From the NCBI RefSeq assembly GCF_012027645.1, contig NZ_SNUU01000001.1:1364001-1428000 (forward strand): DNA of 64,000 nt. Direction: 5' to 3'. Each line of letters opens with the position of its first letter. Positions within the stretch are counted from its first letter, which is position 1. The DNA comes from Thermococcus sp. 18S1. GTDB taxonomy: Archaea > Methanobacteriota_B > Thermococci > Thermococcales > Thermococcaceae. The translations under genes were made by a program, and so were the position numbers. Shown piece after piece: positions 8,332 through 17,160 of the stretch. The notes under the pieces were generated by a model, which was not told where the DNA came from, made no database searches, and saw only the letters and a list, made by a program, of their open reading frames with translations.

Positions 8332-9201
8332 ATGTTTTGGGGATTTCAGCTCGAGTTCAAGCAGAGCCTTCGAACTAAGAAGCTCTGGGTTATTCTGGGT
8401 GTCATGATGCTTCTGTACATACCGGGGTTCTACTTCCAGAAAGCCTCAGGAGGGGAGATAGAAACCGTTCAGCAGGCCGTTTCGGTTCTCATAGGCAACA
8501 TCAACGGACTGGGCGGGTTTTTCATCGCCATACTCGCCCTCCTGATGGGGGCCACCGCGATAAACAGCGAGATAGAGAAGGGAACGCTGCGCGTTGCCAT
8601 GAGCAAGCCGATAAAGCGGCTGGGCTACATCGGCGGCAAGTTCCTTGCCCACACGGTGGTTGTGCTGATGGCGCTTCTTCTGACGACCCTCGTGGGAATA
8701 GTCGGCCTGGCGTGGCTGGGCGCTCCGATGGGAAGCCAGCTCGTCACCGATTCACTCCTGCTTAACGGTCTGCTGCTCCTGGCGATGGTACAGCTGATAG
8801 CGCTGGGCTACATAATCTCCACCACCGTGAAGTCTTCCAGTACAGCACTCGGTGTTGCCCTGGTGATTATGTTCGTGGTCTTCATGATAATGCCCGCCAT
8901 AGTTCAGTTCATGGCCGCCAAGGATACCCTACTAAGCGACCACCCCGACTGGGAGGCGTACCAGGAGAAAAGCAAGGAATACAAGACCCGATACCTCTTC
9001 TACGTTCCAACGACCCAGATAGACGTCATAGTCAGCGATGCCACAAAGGTTACTGGGGACATAGAGAACCCGCAGGTAGAATACGTGGGAATAGGGGGTG
9101 CCATACGGAAGAACCCCGTTAACCTGGGCATACTCTTTGGACTCACCTTCGTCTACCTCGCCCTGGCCTTCTACCGCTTCCTCCGCATGGATCTGAGGTG
9201 A
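8332..9201 (+). CDS. ABC-2 type transporter permease
   Basis: The 289-residue integral membrane protein has the ABC-2 permease layout: one segment near residues 18-36, a long loop, then segments near 62-82, 108-133, 142-165, 172-200 and 260-280. The motif NSEIEKGTLRVAMSKPIKR between the second and third segments is typical of NatB/YhaP-like exporter permeases. It probably pairs with the ATPase encoded immediately downstream (the stop overlaps that gene's ribosome site) to export a small molecule, ion or peptide; the cargo is unknown. GGGGGT lies upstream of ATG 8332. The long structured leader upstream suggests regulated expression. Confidence 0.87.
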   Translation: MFWGFQLEFKQSLRTKKLWVILGVMMLLYIPGFYFQKASGGEIETVQQAVSVLIGNINGLGGFFIAILALLMGATAINSEIEKGTLRVAMSKPIKRLGYIGGKFLAHTVVVLMALLLTTLVGIVGLAWLGAPMGSQLVTDSLLLNGLLLLAMVQLIALGYIISTTVKSSSTALGVALVIMFVVFMIMPAIVQFMAAKDTLLSDHPDWEAYQEKSKEYKTRYLFYVPTTQIDVIVSDATKVTGDIENPQVEYVGIGGAIRKNPVNLGILFGLTFVYLALAFYRFLRMDLR

Positions 9202-9206
9202 TGCCG

Positions 9207-10124
9207 ATGATACGAATCGAGAATCTCGTTAAGGTTTACAAGGACGTTCGCGCCCTCGATGGCCTGAACCTTGAGGTCAGGCCCGGCCAGATATACGGCT
9301 TCCTCGGGCCGAACGGAGCGGGAAAGAGCACCACCATCCTCAGCACCCTGGGCCTTATATTCCCGCAGGAGGGGCGGATTCAGCTCTTCGACCTTGAGGT
9401 TTTCGCCGATGGAAAGTTCAACGAGAACCAGCTCGTCGAGGCCAAAAAACGCATAGGCTACATGCCGGAGCACGCCACCCTGTGGGACTTCATGACCCCC
9501 GTCCAGACCCTTGAGATAATCGCCGACGCCTTTGGAATCCCGAAGGCCGAGCGGGAGAAGCAGGTCAGGGAGCTCCTTGAACTGGTCAACCTTTGGGAAG
9601 ATCGGGACAGAAAGGTCGGCAAGTTCTCGAAGGGAATGAGGCAGCGCCTCCTGCTTGCCCAGGCGCTCATAAACGACCCCGAACTGCTCATCCTCGACGA
9701 GCCGATGACGGGCCTTGACCCCACGGGAATAGCGGAGTTCAAGGACATCATCAGGGAGCAGAAGAAGGCTGGGAAGACGGTCTTCTTCTCGAGCCACATT
9801 CTGGCGCACGTTGAGGAGATATGCGACACCGTTGGCGTAATAGTCAAGGGCAGGCTCCGCGTTGAGGACAACCTCGACAACATCAAGAGGGAGTTCCTGA
9901 GGAAGGCCGGCTACACCATCGTGCTGGAGACCAACGTTCCTGTGGACTTCACAGGGGTTGCGTGGAAGGTCACGCCGCTGGGTGAGAAGAAGTACCGCAT
10001 AGTTGCGCCGGACGACATCAGGGAGGAGGTTCACGATTTCGTTGCTTCACGCGGCGCCAAGATACTCACGATGCAGGTCAAAGAGCCGAGCCTCGAGGAG
10101 ATATTCCTTGAAATGGTGGAGTGA
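9207..10124 (+). CDS. ABC transporter ATP-binding protein
   Basis: The roughly 305-residue ATPase has one nucleotide-binding domain: Walker A GPNGAGKST (about residues 35-43), a Q-loop region, signature FSKGMRQRLLLAQAL (about 140-154), Walker B LLILDEP (about 161-167), D-loop and an H-loop SSHIL. A C-terminal extension of about 80 residues follows, as in exporters of the CcmA/NatA type. GAGGTGA ends 5 bp before ATG 9207, which I prefer to GTG 9198 or ATG 9201. It overlaps the end of the permease gene at the ribosome site and surely works with it. It is convergent with the UbiD-family gene, 3 bp away. Confidence 0.9.
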   Translation: MIRIENLVKVYKDVRALDGLNLEVRPGQIYGFLGPNGAGKSTTILSTLGLIFPQEGRIQLFDLEVFADGKFNENQLVEAKKRIGYMPEHATLWDFMTPVQTLEIIADAFGIPKAEREKQVRELLELVNLWEDRDRKVGKFSKGMRQRLLLAQALINDPELLILDEPMTGLDPTGIAEFKDIIREQKKAGKTVFFSSHILAHVEEICDTVGVIVKGRLRVEDNLDNIKREFLRKAGYTIVLETNVPVDFTGVAWKVTPLGEKKYRIVAPDDIREEVHDFVASRGAKILTMQVKEPSLEEIFLEMVE

Positions 10125-10127
10125 GGG

Positions 10128-11393
10128 CTAGAGCTTAGCCCTCTCGAATTCTTCCTTTCTCTCCAGCGGCTTCGTTGCGTCGATTCCCCACTTTGCGGTG
10201 AGGCTCTTCTCCGCCGAGGGGTCCAGGGAACTGCCGCGGGCGTTGGGGATTACCACAAGGTCCCTATCGGCCTGGAAGCGCGTCGCTATCGCCCACTCGA
10301 CGTCCCTGTCGTCGTATATGTCCACGTCCTCATCGACAACTACCACATGCTTCAGACTGGGGTGTCCGGCGAATGCCGCCAGGATAGCGTTCTTGCCGTC
10401 ACCGTCGTGCTGTTTGGTTATGCTCACCACAGCGTGGAGCCACATCGCACCGCCTTCGGTCAGCCTTACGCCGTGAACCTTTGGAACGACCCTCTTAACG
10501 CTGGCGTAAATCTGCGGCTCCTTCGGCAAGCCCATCAGCATGTAGTGCTCGTAGCCGCCGGGGAGAAGGGCGTGGAAAACCGGTTCATCGACGTGGTGCA
10601 TGCGCTCGAAGACCACCACCGGCTGTTTCCTCACGTAGTCGTAGGTTCCGGTTATATCCACGAAGGGCCCTTCGGCCGTCAGTTCCGGAAGTATCTTCGC
10701 CTCGAAGACGAAGTCGGTCTCGACGGGAACGGGGATTCCTCCGAGGTTGAAGACTTCGAGTGGCTTTCCAAAGGAGATGCGGCTCATGGCGGAGGCTATC
10801 TCAAGCTCGCTCACGCCGTACGCAACGCTCGTGGCTCCTGCGAGGAGGACATGGATTGGGTTCCCAACGACTATCCTGACGTCCAGCTCCTCCCCGGCTT
10901 CAGCTTTCTCCTTCCACATGGCGTAGAGGTGCCTCGGGACGAGCCTTATGGCGGCCCTTTTCTCGTCGATGACCATCATCCTGTGGAAGGACATGTTGAC
11001 GAAGCCGTTCTCGTCCCTGGCTATGACCATGGCGGAGGTGAAGTACTGGCCGCCGTCTTGGGGGTAGTACTTTGGAATCGGAAGCTCTGTTAGGGAGAAG
11101 TCCTTGGTTGAGTTCGCCATGAATGGTGCCTCGCCGGCATCCCTGTATGGTTCGGGATTTTCCATTGCCCTCGTCAGCGTGTGAAGTATCTCCCCTCTCT
11201 CGATACCAAGGTACGATGCAATCCTTTCCCTGGTGCTCCAGATGTTGCCCGCGACTTCCCATCCGTCCACGTCTTTGAAGAGAACGGGCCTATCACGGTA
11301 CTTCAGAAGATAACGCGTTACCTCGAGCTCTTTGCTTACCGGCTCCTTAATAACGACGGCATCATCAAACCGTTTGATGATTTCCCTCAGCAT
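10128..11393 (-). CDS. UbiD-family decarboxylase, candidate anhydromevalonate phosphate decarboxylase
   Basis: The 421-residue protein is a full-length member of the prenylated-FMN-dependent UbiD family. [19 protein letters not shown] (about residues 155-173), with R-rich flanks, matches the cofactor-binding region, and [10 protein letters not shown] near 222 contains the acidic residue expected at the active site. Bacterial UbiD acts on polyprenyl-hydroxybenzoate, but most archaea carry a UbiD homologue that decarboxylates trans-anhydromevalonate 5-phosphate in the modified mevalonate pathway. HMG-CoA reductase, an earlier step, is 8 kb away. The assignment within the family is inferred. It shares a bidirectional TATA region with the helicase gene. 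Confidence 0.78.
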   Translation of the reverse strand: MLREIIKRFDDAVVIKEPVSKELEVTRYLLKYRDRPVLFKDVDGWEVAGNIWSTRERIASYLGIERGEILHTLTRAMENPEPYRDAGEAPFMANSTKDFSLTELPIPKYYPQDGGQYFTSAMVIARDENGFVNMSFHRMMVIDEKRAAIRLVPRHLYAMWKEKAEAGEELDVRIVVGNPIHVLLAGATSVAYGVSELEIASAMSRISFGKPLEVFNLGGIPVPVETDFVFEAKILPELTAEGPFVDITGTYDYVRKQPVVVFERMHHVDEPVFHALLPGGYEHYMLMGLPKEPQIYASVKRVVPKVHGVRLTEGGAMWLHAVVSITKQHDGDGKNAILAAFAGHPSLKHVVVVDEDVDIYDDRDVEWAIATRFQADRDLVVIPNARGSSLDPSAEKSLTAKWGIDATKPLERKEEFERAKL

Positions 11394-11421
11394 TCTATCA
11401 CCTTAGTTTGGTGTTCCAAAA

Positions 11422-11433
11422 GGCCTATAAAGC
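11422..11433. promoter_or_regulatory. Shared bidirectional TATA region (UbiD-like and helicase genes)
   Basis: The sequence GGCCTATAAAGCC is close to self-complementary, so a TATA box can be read on either strand. On the plus strand it lies about 30 bp before ATG 11461, implying an almost leaderless helicase mRNA. On the minus strand it is about 30 bp before the start at 11393, where an AAGGTGATAG ribosome site follows. Only one promoter element is visible in the 67-bp gap. Confidence 0.6.
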
Positions 11434-11460
11434 CTTTTTCCAAACTCCCGACGATTGGTC

Positions 11461-12861
11461 ATGCCTATGGTAACCCTCCGCATTCCCGATGGCTCCGCAC
11501 TGGTTCGGATTGAGAAGGCAGATCCACAGGTGTATTTCAAAATCTACGAGCTGCTGAGCTACAAAAGGGACTTTGGCAAATGGGAAAAGCCGGAGAGCCT
11601 CTACGACCCCTACGAGAAGACGTTTCCCGTTGGTGTCCTTCCGAGGGTCAAGAAGTTTCTCAACTGCAAGGGATACCGCGTCCGCGTGAAGGACGAGCGG
11701 CAGGTCAGGGGTGCCAAGCTGAACTCTACATGGAGCGAGAACTACAGCATGCGCAGGTATCAAGAAAGGGCGGTTAAAAAGGCCCTCCGGGAGAAAATGG
11801 GTGTTCTGGCCCTTCCGGTTGGAAGCGGTAAGACCGTCGTTGGGCTGAGGATAATTCACGAGCTTGACCTCTCTGCCCTTATAGTGGTCCACACCAAGGA
11901 GCTCCTCTACCAGTGGGCGGACAAGGTCCGTGAGGTCTTAGGGGTCGAACCCGGTATCGTCGGGGACAACAAGTGGGATGAGAAAGACGTCACCATAGCC
12001 ATGATACAGACCCTCCTGTCCAGGGGTGCCGACAAGCTCCAGAACGAATACGCGATCCTCATGTTCGATGAGTGCCACAGAACCTCCGCCGCCGAGAAGT
12101 TCTACCAGCTCGGCCTTTCGCTGCCTCAGGTATACCGCTTTGGTCTCTCCGCGACGCCCTGGAGGCGCATACGCGGTGAGGAGATTAAGATAGAGGCCGT
12201 CGTTGGGCCCACCATCTTCGAGGTTCGTGCGGAGGACCTCATAAAGGAAAAGTTCCTTGCGAAGCCGCGCTTTGAAATAATCACCTACGAGTCGAGCATG
12301 CCATCCTTCAGCGAGCGCTACAAGGAGCTGTACGAGGACATGATAATGAACAACGACGAGAGGAACCGGGCCGTGGCTGAGAAGGCCGCCGAGCTCGCCC
12401 GAAAGGGGCACCGCGTTCTCATCGATGTCAGAAGGATAGAGCACGGCAGGATACTCAAGAAGATGCTTGGCGAGATGGGCGTGAAGGCTGAGTTCCTGAG
12501 CTCAAAGAGCTCCAACCGCTGGGAGATACTTGAGGCGTTCAAGAACGGCGAGATTCCAGTTCTTATCTCGACACTCCTCAAGGAGGGCGTGGACATACCG
12601 GAGATTTCGGCGATAATACTCGCGGGAGGCGGCAAGAGCGATATCATGACGATTCAGACCATAGGCCGCGCCCTGAGGCCGAAGAAGGGAATGAAGGCCG
12701 TTATAGTTGACGTTCAGGACGACGATCCCCTGCTCTTCACCCACTTCATCGAGCGGCAGAAGGCGCTCAAGCAGTACTACGGTAAATACTACGACAGGGA
12801 GATGGATTCAAAGCTCGAGGAGAGCATCACCAAAAAGGGCCGCTCTCGTAAGCGCTCTTGA
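11461..12861 (+). CDS. XPB/Rad25-like superfamily 2 helicase
   Basis: The protein of about 466 residues is an SF2 helicase: Q-like YSMRRYQERAV near 100, Walker A LPVGSGKT near 120, DEAH-type box DECH near 207, motif III SATPWR near 236, and a second RecA domain with LISTLLKEGVDIPE (motif V) and QTIGRALRPKKG (motif VI). The N-terminal 95 residues form the damage-recognition-like region seen in archaeal XPB homologues. Such proteins act in nucleotide excision repair or promoter opening; the archaeal role is less settled and the usual nuclease partner Bax1 is not adjacent. ATG 11461 sits about 30 bp from the TATA box. The 3' end overlaps truA by 54 bp, tail to tail. Confidence 0.85.
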   Translation: MPMVTLRIPDGSALVRIEKADPQVYFKIYELLSYKRDFGKWEKPESLYDPYEKTFPVGVLPRVKKFLNCKGYRVRVKDERQVRGAKLNSTWSENYSMRRYQERAVKKALREKMGVLALPVGSGKTVVGLRIIHELDLSALIVVHTKELLYQWADKVREVLGVEPGIVGDNKWDEKDVTIAMIQTLLSRGADKLQNEYAILMFDECHRTSAAEKFYQLGLSLPQVYRFGLSATPWRRIRGEEIKIEAVVGPTIFEVRAEDLIKEKFLAKPRFEIITYESSMPSFSERYKELYEDMIMNNDERNRAVAEKAAELARKGHRVLIDVRRIEHGRILKKMLGEMGVKAEFLSSKSSNRWEILEAFKNGEIPVLISTLLKEGVDIPEISAIILAGGGKSDIMTIQTIGRALRPKKGMKAVIVDVQDDDPLLFTHFIERQKALKQYYGKYYDREMDSKLEESITKKGRSRKRS

Positions 12862-13611
12862 GTAGCGCTCGAACAGGTCGCGTTTTGCTTTTTTGATTCC
12901 CCTTTCATCCGCCTGGAACTTCACGTCCGGGTATTCCATATGCCAGAGTATGAGTCCCTCGGGGGGCGCGGGCGGAACCTTTTTGTTGTACTCCCCCTTG
13001 AGCATCTCCTCAACCTCACGGATTTCCATCAGCCCGAGGCCGCAGAGACGGACTGCGTTGACTATCCTCCTAGCCATTTCCCACAGGAAGCTTTTGCCCT
13101 CGATTTCGATGATGTAGTAGCCCTGGCGCCTGATGACATCAACCCGGAAGAGCTCTCTGATCGGGTCCTTGCCTGGTTCAAGCCGGGAGAATGCCGTAAA
13201 ATCATGTTCGCCAACGAAGAGCGCCGCGCACTCCCCCATATCGCGCTCATTGAAGCCCTCATCAACCAGGTAATAGCGGTAGGTCTTTGACCTCGCCTGG
13301 AACCGGGGGTGGAAGTCGTCCGGAACCTCGGCAATCCCGAGAACCCAGAGGTCTCTGAGGTGGTGGTTGAGAACCTCAGCGCGAACGAGGTCAGGCCTCG
13401 AGGCGACGTCAAAGGCTACGACGTTGAAGATGGCGGAAACTCCCCTGTCCGTCCTTGAGGCCCCCTTAAAGTTCGAGCTCTCGGCGTCCCTTATTATCCC
13501 GAGCTTCGACAGGGCCTTTATCAGCTCTCCTTCAACGGTTCTGACGTCGGGCTGCCTCTGAAAGCCATAGAATGCAGTGCCATCGTACGCTATTCTAAGT
13601 GCGAACCTCAT
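12808..13611 (-). CDS. truA: tRNA pseudouridine synthase A
   Basis: The 267-residue enzyme converts uridines 38-40 of the tRNA anticodon stem to pseudouridine. MRFALRIAYDGTAFYGFQRQ-type N-terminus (first strand), the catalytic Asp55 in ASRTDRGVSA, the conserved tyrosine in KTYRYYL and the C-terminal GKSFLWEMARRIV all match TruA. Archaeal members are of this length. A minus-strand TATA box (ATTTATACC, about 13633-13641) gives a very short leader. The end overlaps the helicase gene by 54 bp, an unusually long tail-to-tail overlap in which both reading frames look intact. Confidence 0.92.
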   Translation of the reverse strand: MRFALRIAYDGTAFYGFQRQPDVRTVEGELIKALSKLGIIRDAESSNFKGASRTDRGVSAIFNVVAFDVASRPDLVRAEVLNHHLRDLWVLGIAEVPDDFHPRFQARSKTYRYYLVDEGFNERDMGECAALFVGEHDFTAFSRLEPGKDPIRELFRVDVIRRQGYYIIEIEGKSFLWEMARRIVNAVRLCGLGLMEIREVEEMLKGEYNKKVPPAPPEGLILWHMEYPDVKFQADERGIKKAKRDLFERYSRALTRAALFGDALLEL

Positions 13612-13679
13612 GGTTGTGGGATGGGCCGGCGGGTATAAATGTCTTTTCCAGGGTGCCGGTTGATACTGCGACGGATTAT

Positions 13680-13693
13680 TTTACAAATGTAAA
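13680..13693. promoter_or_regulatory. Palindrome TTTACA-AA-TGTAAA upstream of truA
   Basis: Two perfect 6-bp half-sites are separated by AA. It lies about 40 bp upstream of the truA TATA box (minus strand) and about 80 bp before the small ORF on the plus strand, a position from which an archaeal activator could act on either. A dimeric DNA-binding protein is inferred; no known Thermococcales motif is matched with confidence. Confidence 0.35.
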
Positions 13694-13773
13694 CCATGAT
13701 TTTGGATGCTGTTCAAGCGGGAGCAAGAAAAATTGATAAACCACGTTTCCTAAGTGTACCCGGAGGTGGGAAG

Positions 13774-13869
13774 ATGGATGTGATAATAGGGGTTGAGGTG
13801 CTTGAGAACGTGACGAACTTCGAGATAATGTGCGCCCTTCTGGAGAAGAGGATAAAAATAGAGGATTAG
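13774..13869 (+). CDS. Possible 31-residue small protein
   Basis: An ATG at 13774 is preceded by a strong ribosome site (GGAGGTGGG, 13762-13770) and opens a 31-codon frame ending in TAG at 13867-13869. The product is MDVIIGVEVLENVTNF followed by a short charged helix rich in Glu/Lys. It is too short for a domain assignment. The stop overlaps the last bases of pheT on the opposite strand by 4 bp. The strong ribosome site, in an otherwise non-coding 160-bp gap, is the main support. It could be a real micro-protein or a chance frame. Confidence 0.45.
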   Translation: MDVIIGVEVLENVTNFEIMCALLEKRIKIED

Positions 13870-15572
13870 AGGTACGGCGCCCGATAGAGCGGCCTCAGGA
13901 ACATTTCAAACGCCGCCACGGGCATTTCTATTCCCCAGTTTTCCAGGACTGCTGGATGAATCTCCCCGATGATGCCGATCGGTTTTCCTTCGACGACTAT
14001 TTTTCCTGCCCTTCCCGGAATGAAGCTCGGGTGCTCAACGCCCTCGAGCTCGTATGTGAAGCCGAGGTGGTTCATCACGCTCTCGAGTATCTCCTTGACC
14101 TCGGTGAAGGTAACGCGCGGGTGGGCGAGGGCAACGGCGACCTTGCTCTCACTGACTGTTTTAGTCTCCCTGCTCTCGTCTATGAGCGTGGCCTTCCCGA
14201 CCTCGAAGATTCTCTGCGGGTACTCCTCGTGGGTGTTCTGGCTCAGGAAATCGAGGAGGCTTGGGATGAGCCAGACCCTCAGGGCGGACCACTTGGGGCT
14301 TATGGGGTTCTCTATCTCAACGAGCTCCGCGGGTGGGTGGCTGAAGCGGTCCTCACCGGGTTCGAGCAGCATCTTTCCGTACTGGGATTCCCTGTTCGTC
14401 AGGTTGAAGGTCATGACCTCCTGGAGGCCGTAGCCGACCATGAGCTCCCTGACGGCGTCCTCGAACTCGATGAACTTGTCGCCCCTTCCCTGAACGGCCA
14501 GCTCCGGCTCCTCCGGCTCCATCTCGTTGTACCCGTAGGCTATGAGCACATCTTCCAGGACGTCGCGGGCGTGCATTATGTCGTCGCGGAATGCCGGGTA
14601 GTGGAGTCTTGCCCTGCCGTCGACGAGTTCGACGCTGTACATCATCCTTTCAAGGAGGTCTTTGATATCCCCGTCACTCAGCTCGAGGCCGGTGAGCCTC
14701 TTGATGTAGTCGAGCTCGACCTCGAACTCCTTCGGGGTGAGGTCGGGGGTCCTAATCTCGAAGTCCGGATAGACAACCTTAACGCTCCGTATCTTCCCCC
14801 CGCGTTCGGCTAAAGCCGTTACGACGACGTTGAGGGCGAGCATGACTTTGTTCAGGTCCCAGCCGGTCACGTCGATGAAGACGTTTCTCGTTTCCGGGGT
14901 CACCCTGCCGGTTATCTCGGAGTTTATAATCGGGGGCATCGAGAGAACTTTGCCCTCGCTGTCAACGAGGAGTGGGTAATAGGGTTTGTCCCTGATCAGG
15001 TGGCCGTGTTCCCTGCCCTTTTCGTGCTTCTCGAGTATCTCCTCGAGCGTCATCTCCTCCTCGAAGCCCAGCGGAACGAACCGCTCCGTCTTCTCGGCGG
15101 CGCGGTAGTAGATCGGCGGCTTTATCTTATCGAAGTCGAAGACGCCTATAGCTACCTCTCTCCTCCTCCTTCCGAACGTTAAGGCGACCTTTTCTTGGAG
15201 GTTAATCATCTGCCTGAGCGCTTCCTCGTCGAGGCTCAGCCCCTCAACGATGGCGTAAACACCATACGGACGGATTTCCTTCAGCTTCTCATCAACGTAA
15301 ACCGTTACGCCGCTGTCTTCCACTTTGTACTCGGGAAGGCCCTTCTGGAAGCCGAGCGCCCAGCGGATCTGCCTCGCTATTCCCTCGGCGCTCCATAGGT
15401 CGGGCCTGTTGGTGTCCTTCGAGTCCGCCTTGAAGTAGATTTCACCGTCCTCCTCCCAGACGTCGTCCAGCTCGCACTTTGCGTAGAGGAAGAGGTCTTC
15501 CCATTCCTCAACGGTGAATTCCTTTCCGACCAGCCTCTCAAGGTCAGCCTTGGAAACGTCGAACTTCGGCAT
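13866..15572 (-). CDS. pheT: Phenylalanyl-tRNA synthetase beta subunit
   Basis: The 568-residue protein is the archaeal/eukaryotic-type beta chain of the alpha2-beta2 synthetase that charges tRNA-Phe. It has the B1 region at the N-terminus (DSKDTNRPDLWSAEGIAR near residues 50-68), the B3/B4 region in the middle, the B5 domain (about 270-340, ending in RDDIMHARDVLEDVLIAYGYN) and a catalytic-like core (about 360-560). It lacks the bacterial EMAP and anticodon-binding extensions, as expected. GAGGTGA lies 5 bp before ATG 15572. pheS ends 11 bp upstream, so the two form an operon read pheS-pheT. Confidence 0.95.
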   Translation of the reverse strand: MPKFDVSKADLERLVGKEFTVEEWEDLFLYAKCELDDVWEEDGEIYFKADSKDTNRPDLWSAEGIARQIRWALGFQKGLPEYKVEDSGVTVYVDEKLKEIRPYGVYAIVEGLSLDEEALRQMINLQEKVALTFGRRRREVAIGVFDFDKIKPPIYYRAAEKTERFVPLGFEEEMTLEEILEKHEKGREHGHLIRDKPYYPLLVDSEGKVLSMPPIINSEITGRVTPETRNVFIDVTGWDLNKVMLALNVVVTALAERGGKIRSVKVVYPDFEIRTPDLTPKEFEVELDYIKRLTGLELSDGDIKDLLERMMYSVELVDGRARLHYPAFRDDIMHARDVLEDVLIAYGYNEMEPEEPELAVQGRGDKFIEFEDAVRELMVGYGLQEVMTFNLTNRESQYGKMLLEPGEDRFSHPPAELVEIENPISPKWSALRVWLIPSLLDFLSQNTHEEYPQRIFEVGKATLIDESRETKTVSESKVAVALAHPRVTFTEVKEILESVMNHLGFTYELEGVEHPSFIPGRAGKIVVEGKPIGIIGEIHPAVLENWGIEMPVAAFEMFLRPLYRAPYL

Positions 15573-15582
15573 GAGCATCACC

Positions 15583-17088
15583 TCACCAGACCAGCCTCGC
15601 CTCCCTCAGCCAGCGCAGGTCGTAGCTGAAGAGGTAGCGGATGTCGTCTATTCCGAGTTTGAACATGGCAAGTCTATCGATTCCTATTCCCCAGGCTATG
15701 ACAGGGACATCAACTCCGAGAGCCTTCGTCATCTCCTCGCGGAAGATTCCGGCACCGCCGAACTCAACCCAGCCGAGCTCGGGGTGGTAGGCGCTCATCT
15801 GGACGCTCGGCTCGGTGAACGGGTAGTAGTCCGGCAGGAACTTGACCTTCTTGGCCCCGGCTATCTCCACCGCGAAGCGCTTGAGTATCCCGAGGAGGTT
15901 CCTGAAGTTCAGATCCTCGCCGACGACGAAGCCATCGACCTGGTTGAACTCGATGAGGTGGGTCCTGTCGAGGACGTCCGGACGGAAGACGCGCTGAATC
16001 GTGAAGTATTTTCCTGGTATCTCAACGCCCCGGGCGAGCTGCCTTGCATCGAGGGCCGTTCCGTGCGCCCTCGGCATGAGGAGCATGGCCCTCTCAGGGG
16101 ACCAGACGTAGCCCCAGCCGCGGGAGCCGGTATCGCCGCCGTGCTCGTGGGCGGCCTTGACGCTGGCGACGAGTTCCTCCATTGGCAGGTGGCCGCTCTT
16201 CGGGTATTTGAGCTGATACGTGTCCGTCCAGTCCCTTGCCGGGTGGTTCTGGGGCTGGAAGAGCGCGTCAAAGTTCCAGAACTGGGTCTCGATGAGGCTG
16301 TCGGAGACCATCTCGATGAATCCCATCTCTATAAGTCTCCTCCTTATCTTATCGAGGAAGGCCCTGTACGGCTGCTTCTTGCCCGGGTAAATCCTCCTGA
16401 CCGGGGCTGAGATGTTGAAGCGCTTGAACTCGACCTCGCGCCATTTTCCGGACTTTATCAGCTCGGGGGTCAGGTTGGAGACCTCCTCCTTCAGCTCGAT
16501 GCCCCCCTTCACGAGCTCCGCTCCTTCGGGGGATATCTCGACGAGTCTCTCGGTAACGGAATCTTCCTCCGCGATCTTCCTTCTCTTGAGCTCTTTAACT
16601 GGAACGAGCCCCTCAATCTCTCCCAGAGGTACGGTCTTCCTCTCCGTGAGGAGCTTGAGGGCGGCATCGATGGGCCTCTCTTCCGCGTTGAGTCCATTCT
16701 CGGTGATTTCGAGGACTAACTTTCCGTCCTCCTTCCTAACGCTCGCCCAGCCCTCCTTCCTCAGAAGGCCGACTATTGGTTTCAGCTCATCCTCGCTGAG
16801 AACGTCCCCCAGGTCATCCAGGGTTACCTTTTTCTTTTCCTTCAGAACCGCCAGCGCCCTCCACTCGGGGAGGCCTATCTCCGCGTACTTTCTTCCGGTC
16901 TCGGTGAGCTTGACAACCCTCTCACTTTTCTCGTGGAGCTTCGCCAGCCCCTTGCTTTGAAGGCCGAGAACCGCTCTCATAACAGCAACCTGATCAAGGC
17001 CGGTTCTCTTGACGAGCTCTTCGAATTTAATCTTTTCAACTTCGCTGAGCTTTATGAGCGTGAGTTTCTCCTGGTAGCTTAGCTCCAT
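15583..17088 (-). CDS. pheS: Phenylalanyl-tRNA synthetase alpha subunit
   Basis: The 501-residue catalytic subunit has an N-terminal region of about 200 residues made of repeated winged-helix units, as in archaeal and eukaryotic alpha chains, followed by the class II core. Motif 2-like [20 protein letters not shown] (in part, near residues 370-390) and motif 3-like [11 protein letters not shown] plus [12 protein letters not shown] near 460-485 are clear. GGAGGTGGCACT places the start at ATG 17088. It is followed 10 bp later by pheT. A promoter is expected in the 70-bp gap to the tdh stop; no strong TATA stands out. Confidence 0.95.
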   Translation of the reverse strand: MELSYQEKLTLIKLSEVEKIKFEELVKRTGLDQVAVMRAVLGLQSKGLAKLHEKSERVVKLTETGRKYAEIGLPEWRALAVLKEKKKVTLDDLGDVLSEDELKPIVGLLRKEGWASVRKEDGKLVLEITENGLNAEERPIDAALKLLTERKTVPLGEIEGLVPVKELKRRKIAEEDSVTERLVEISPEGAELVKGGIELKEEVSNLTPELIKSGKWREVEFKRFNISAPVRRIYPGKKQPYRAFLDKIRRRLIEMGFIEMVSDSLIETQFWNFDALFQPQNHPARDWTDTYQLKYPKSGHLPMEELVASVKAAHEHGGDTGSRGWGYVWSPERAMLLMPRAHGTALDARQLARGVEIPGKYFTIQRVFRPDVLDRTHLIEFNQVDGFVVGEDLNFRNLLGILKRFAVEIAGAKKVKFLPDYYPFTEPSVQMSAYHPELGWVEFGGAGIFREEMTKALGVDVPVIAWGIGIDRLAMFKLGIDDIRYLFSYDLRWLREARLVW

Positions 17089-17160
17089 AGTGCCACCTCC
17101 TTGGGGTGAGTTTGAGAGGAGTTACTTAAGAATTGCGGTGAAAGAAAAGGGGAAAATAAT

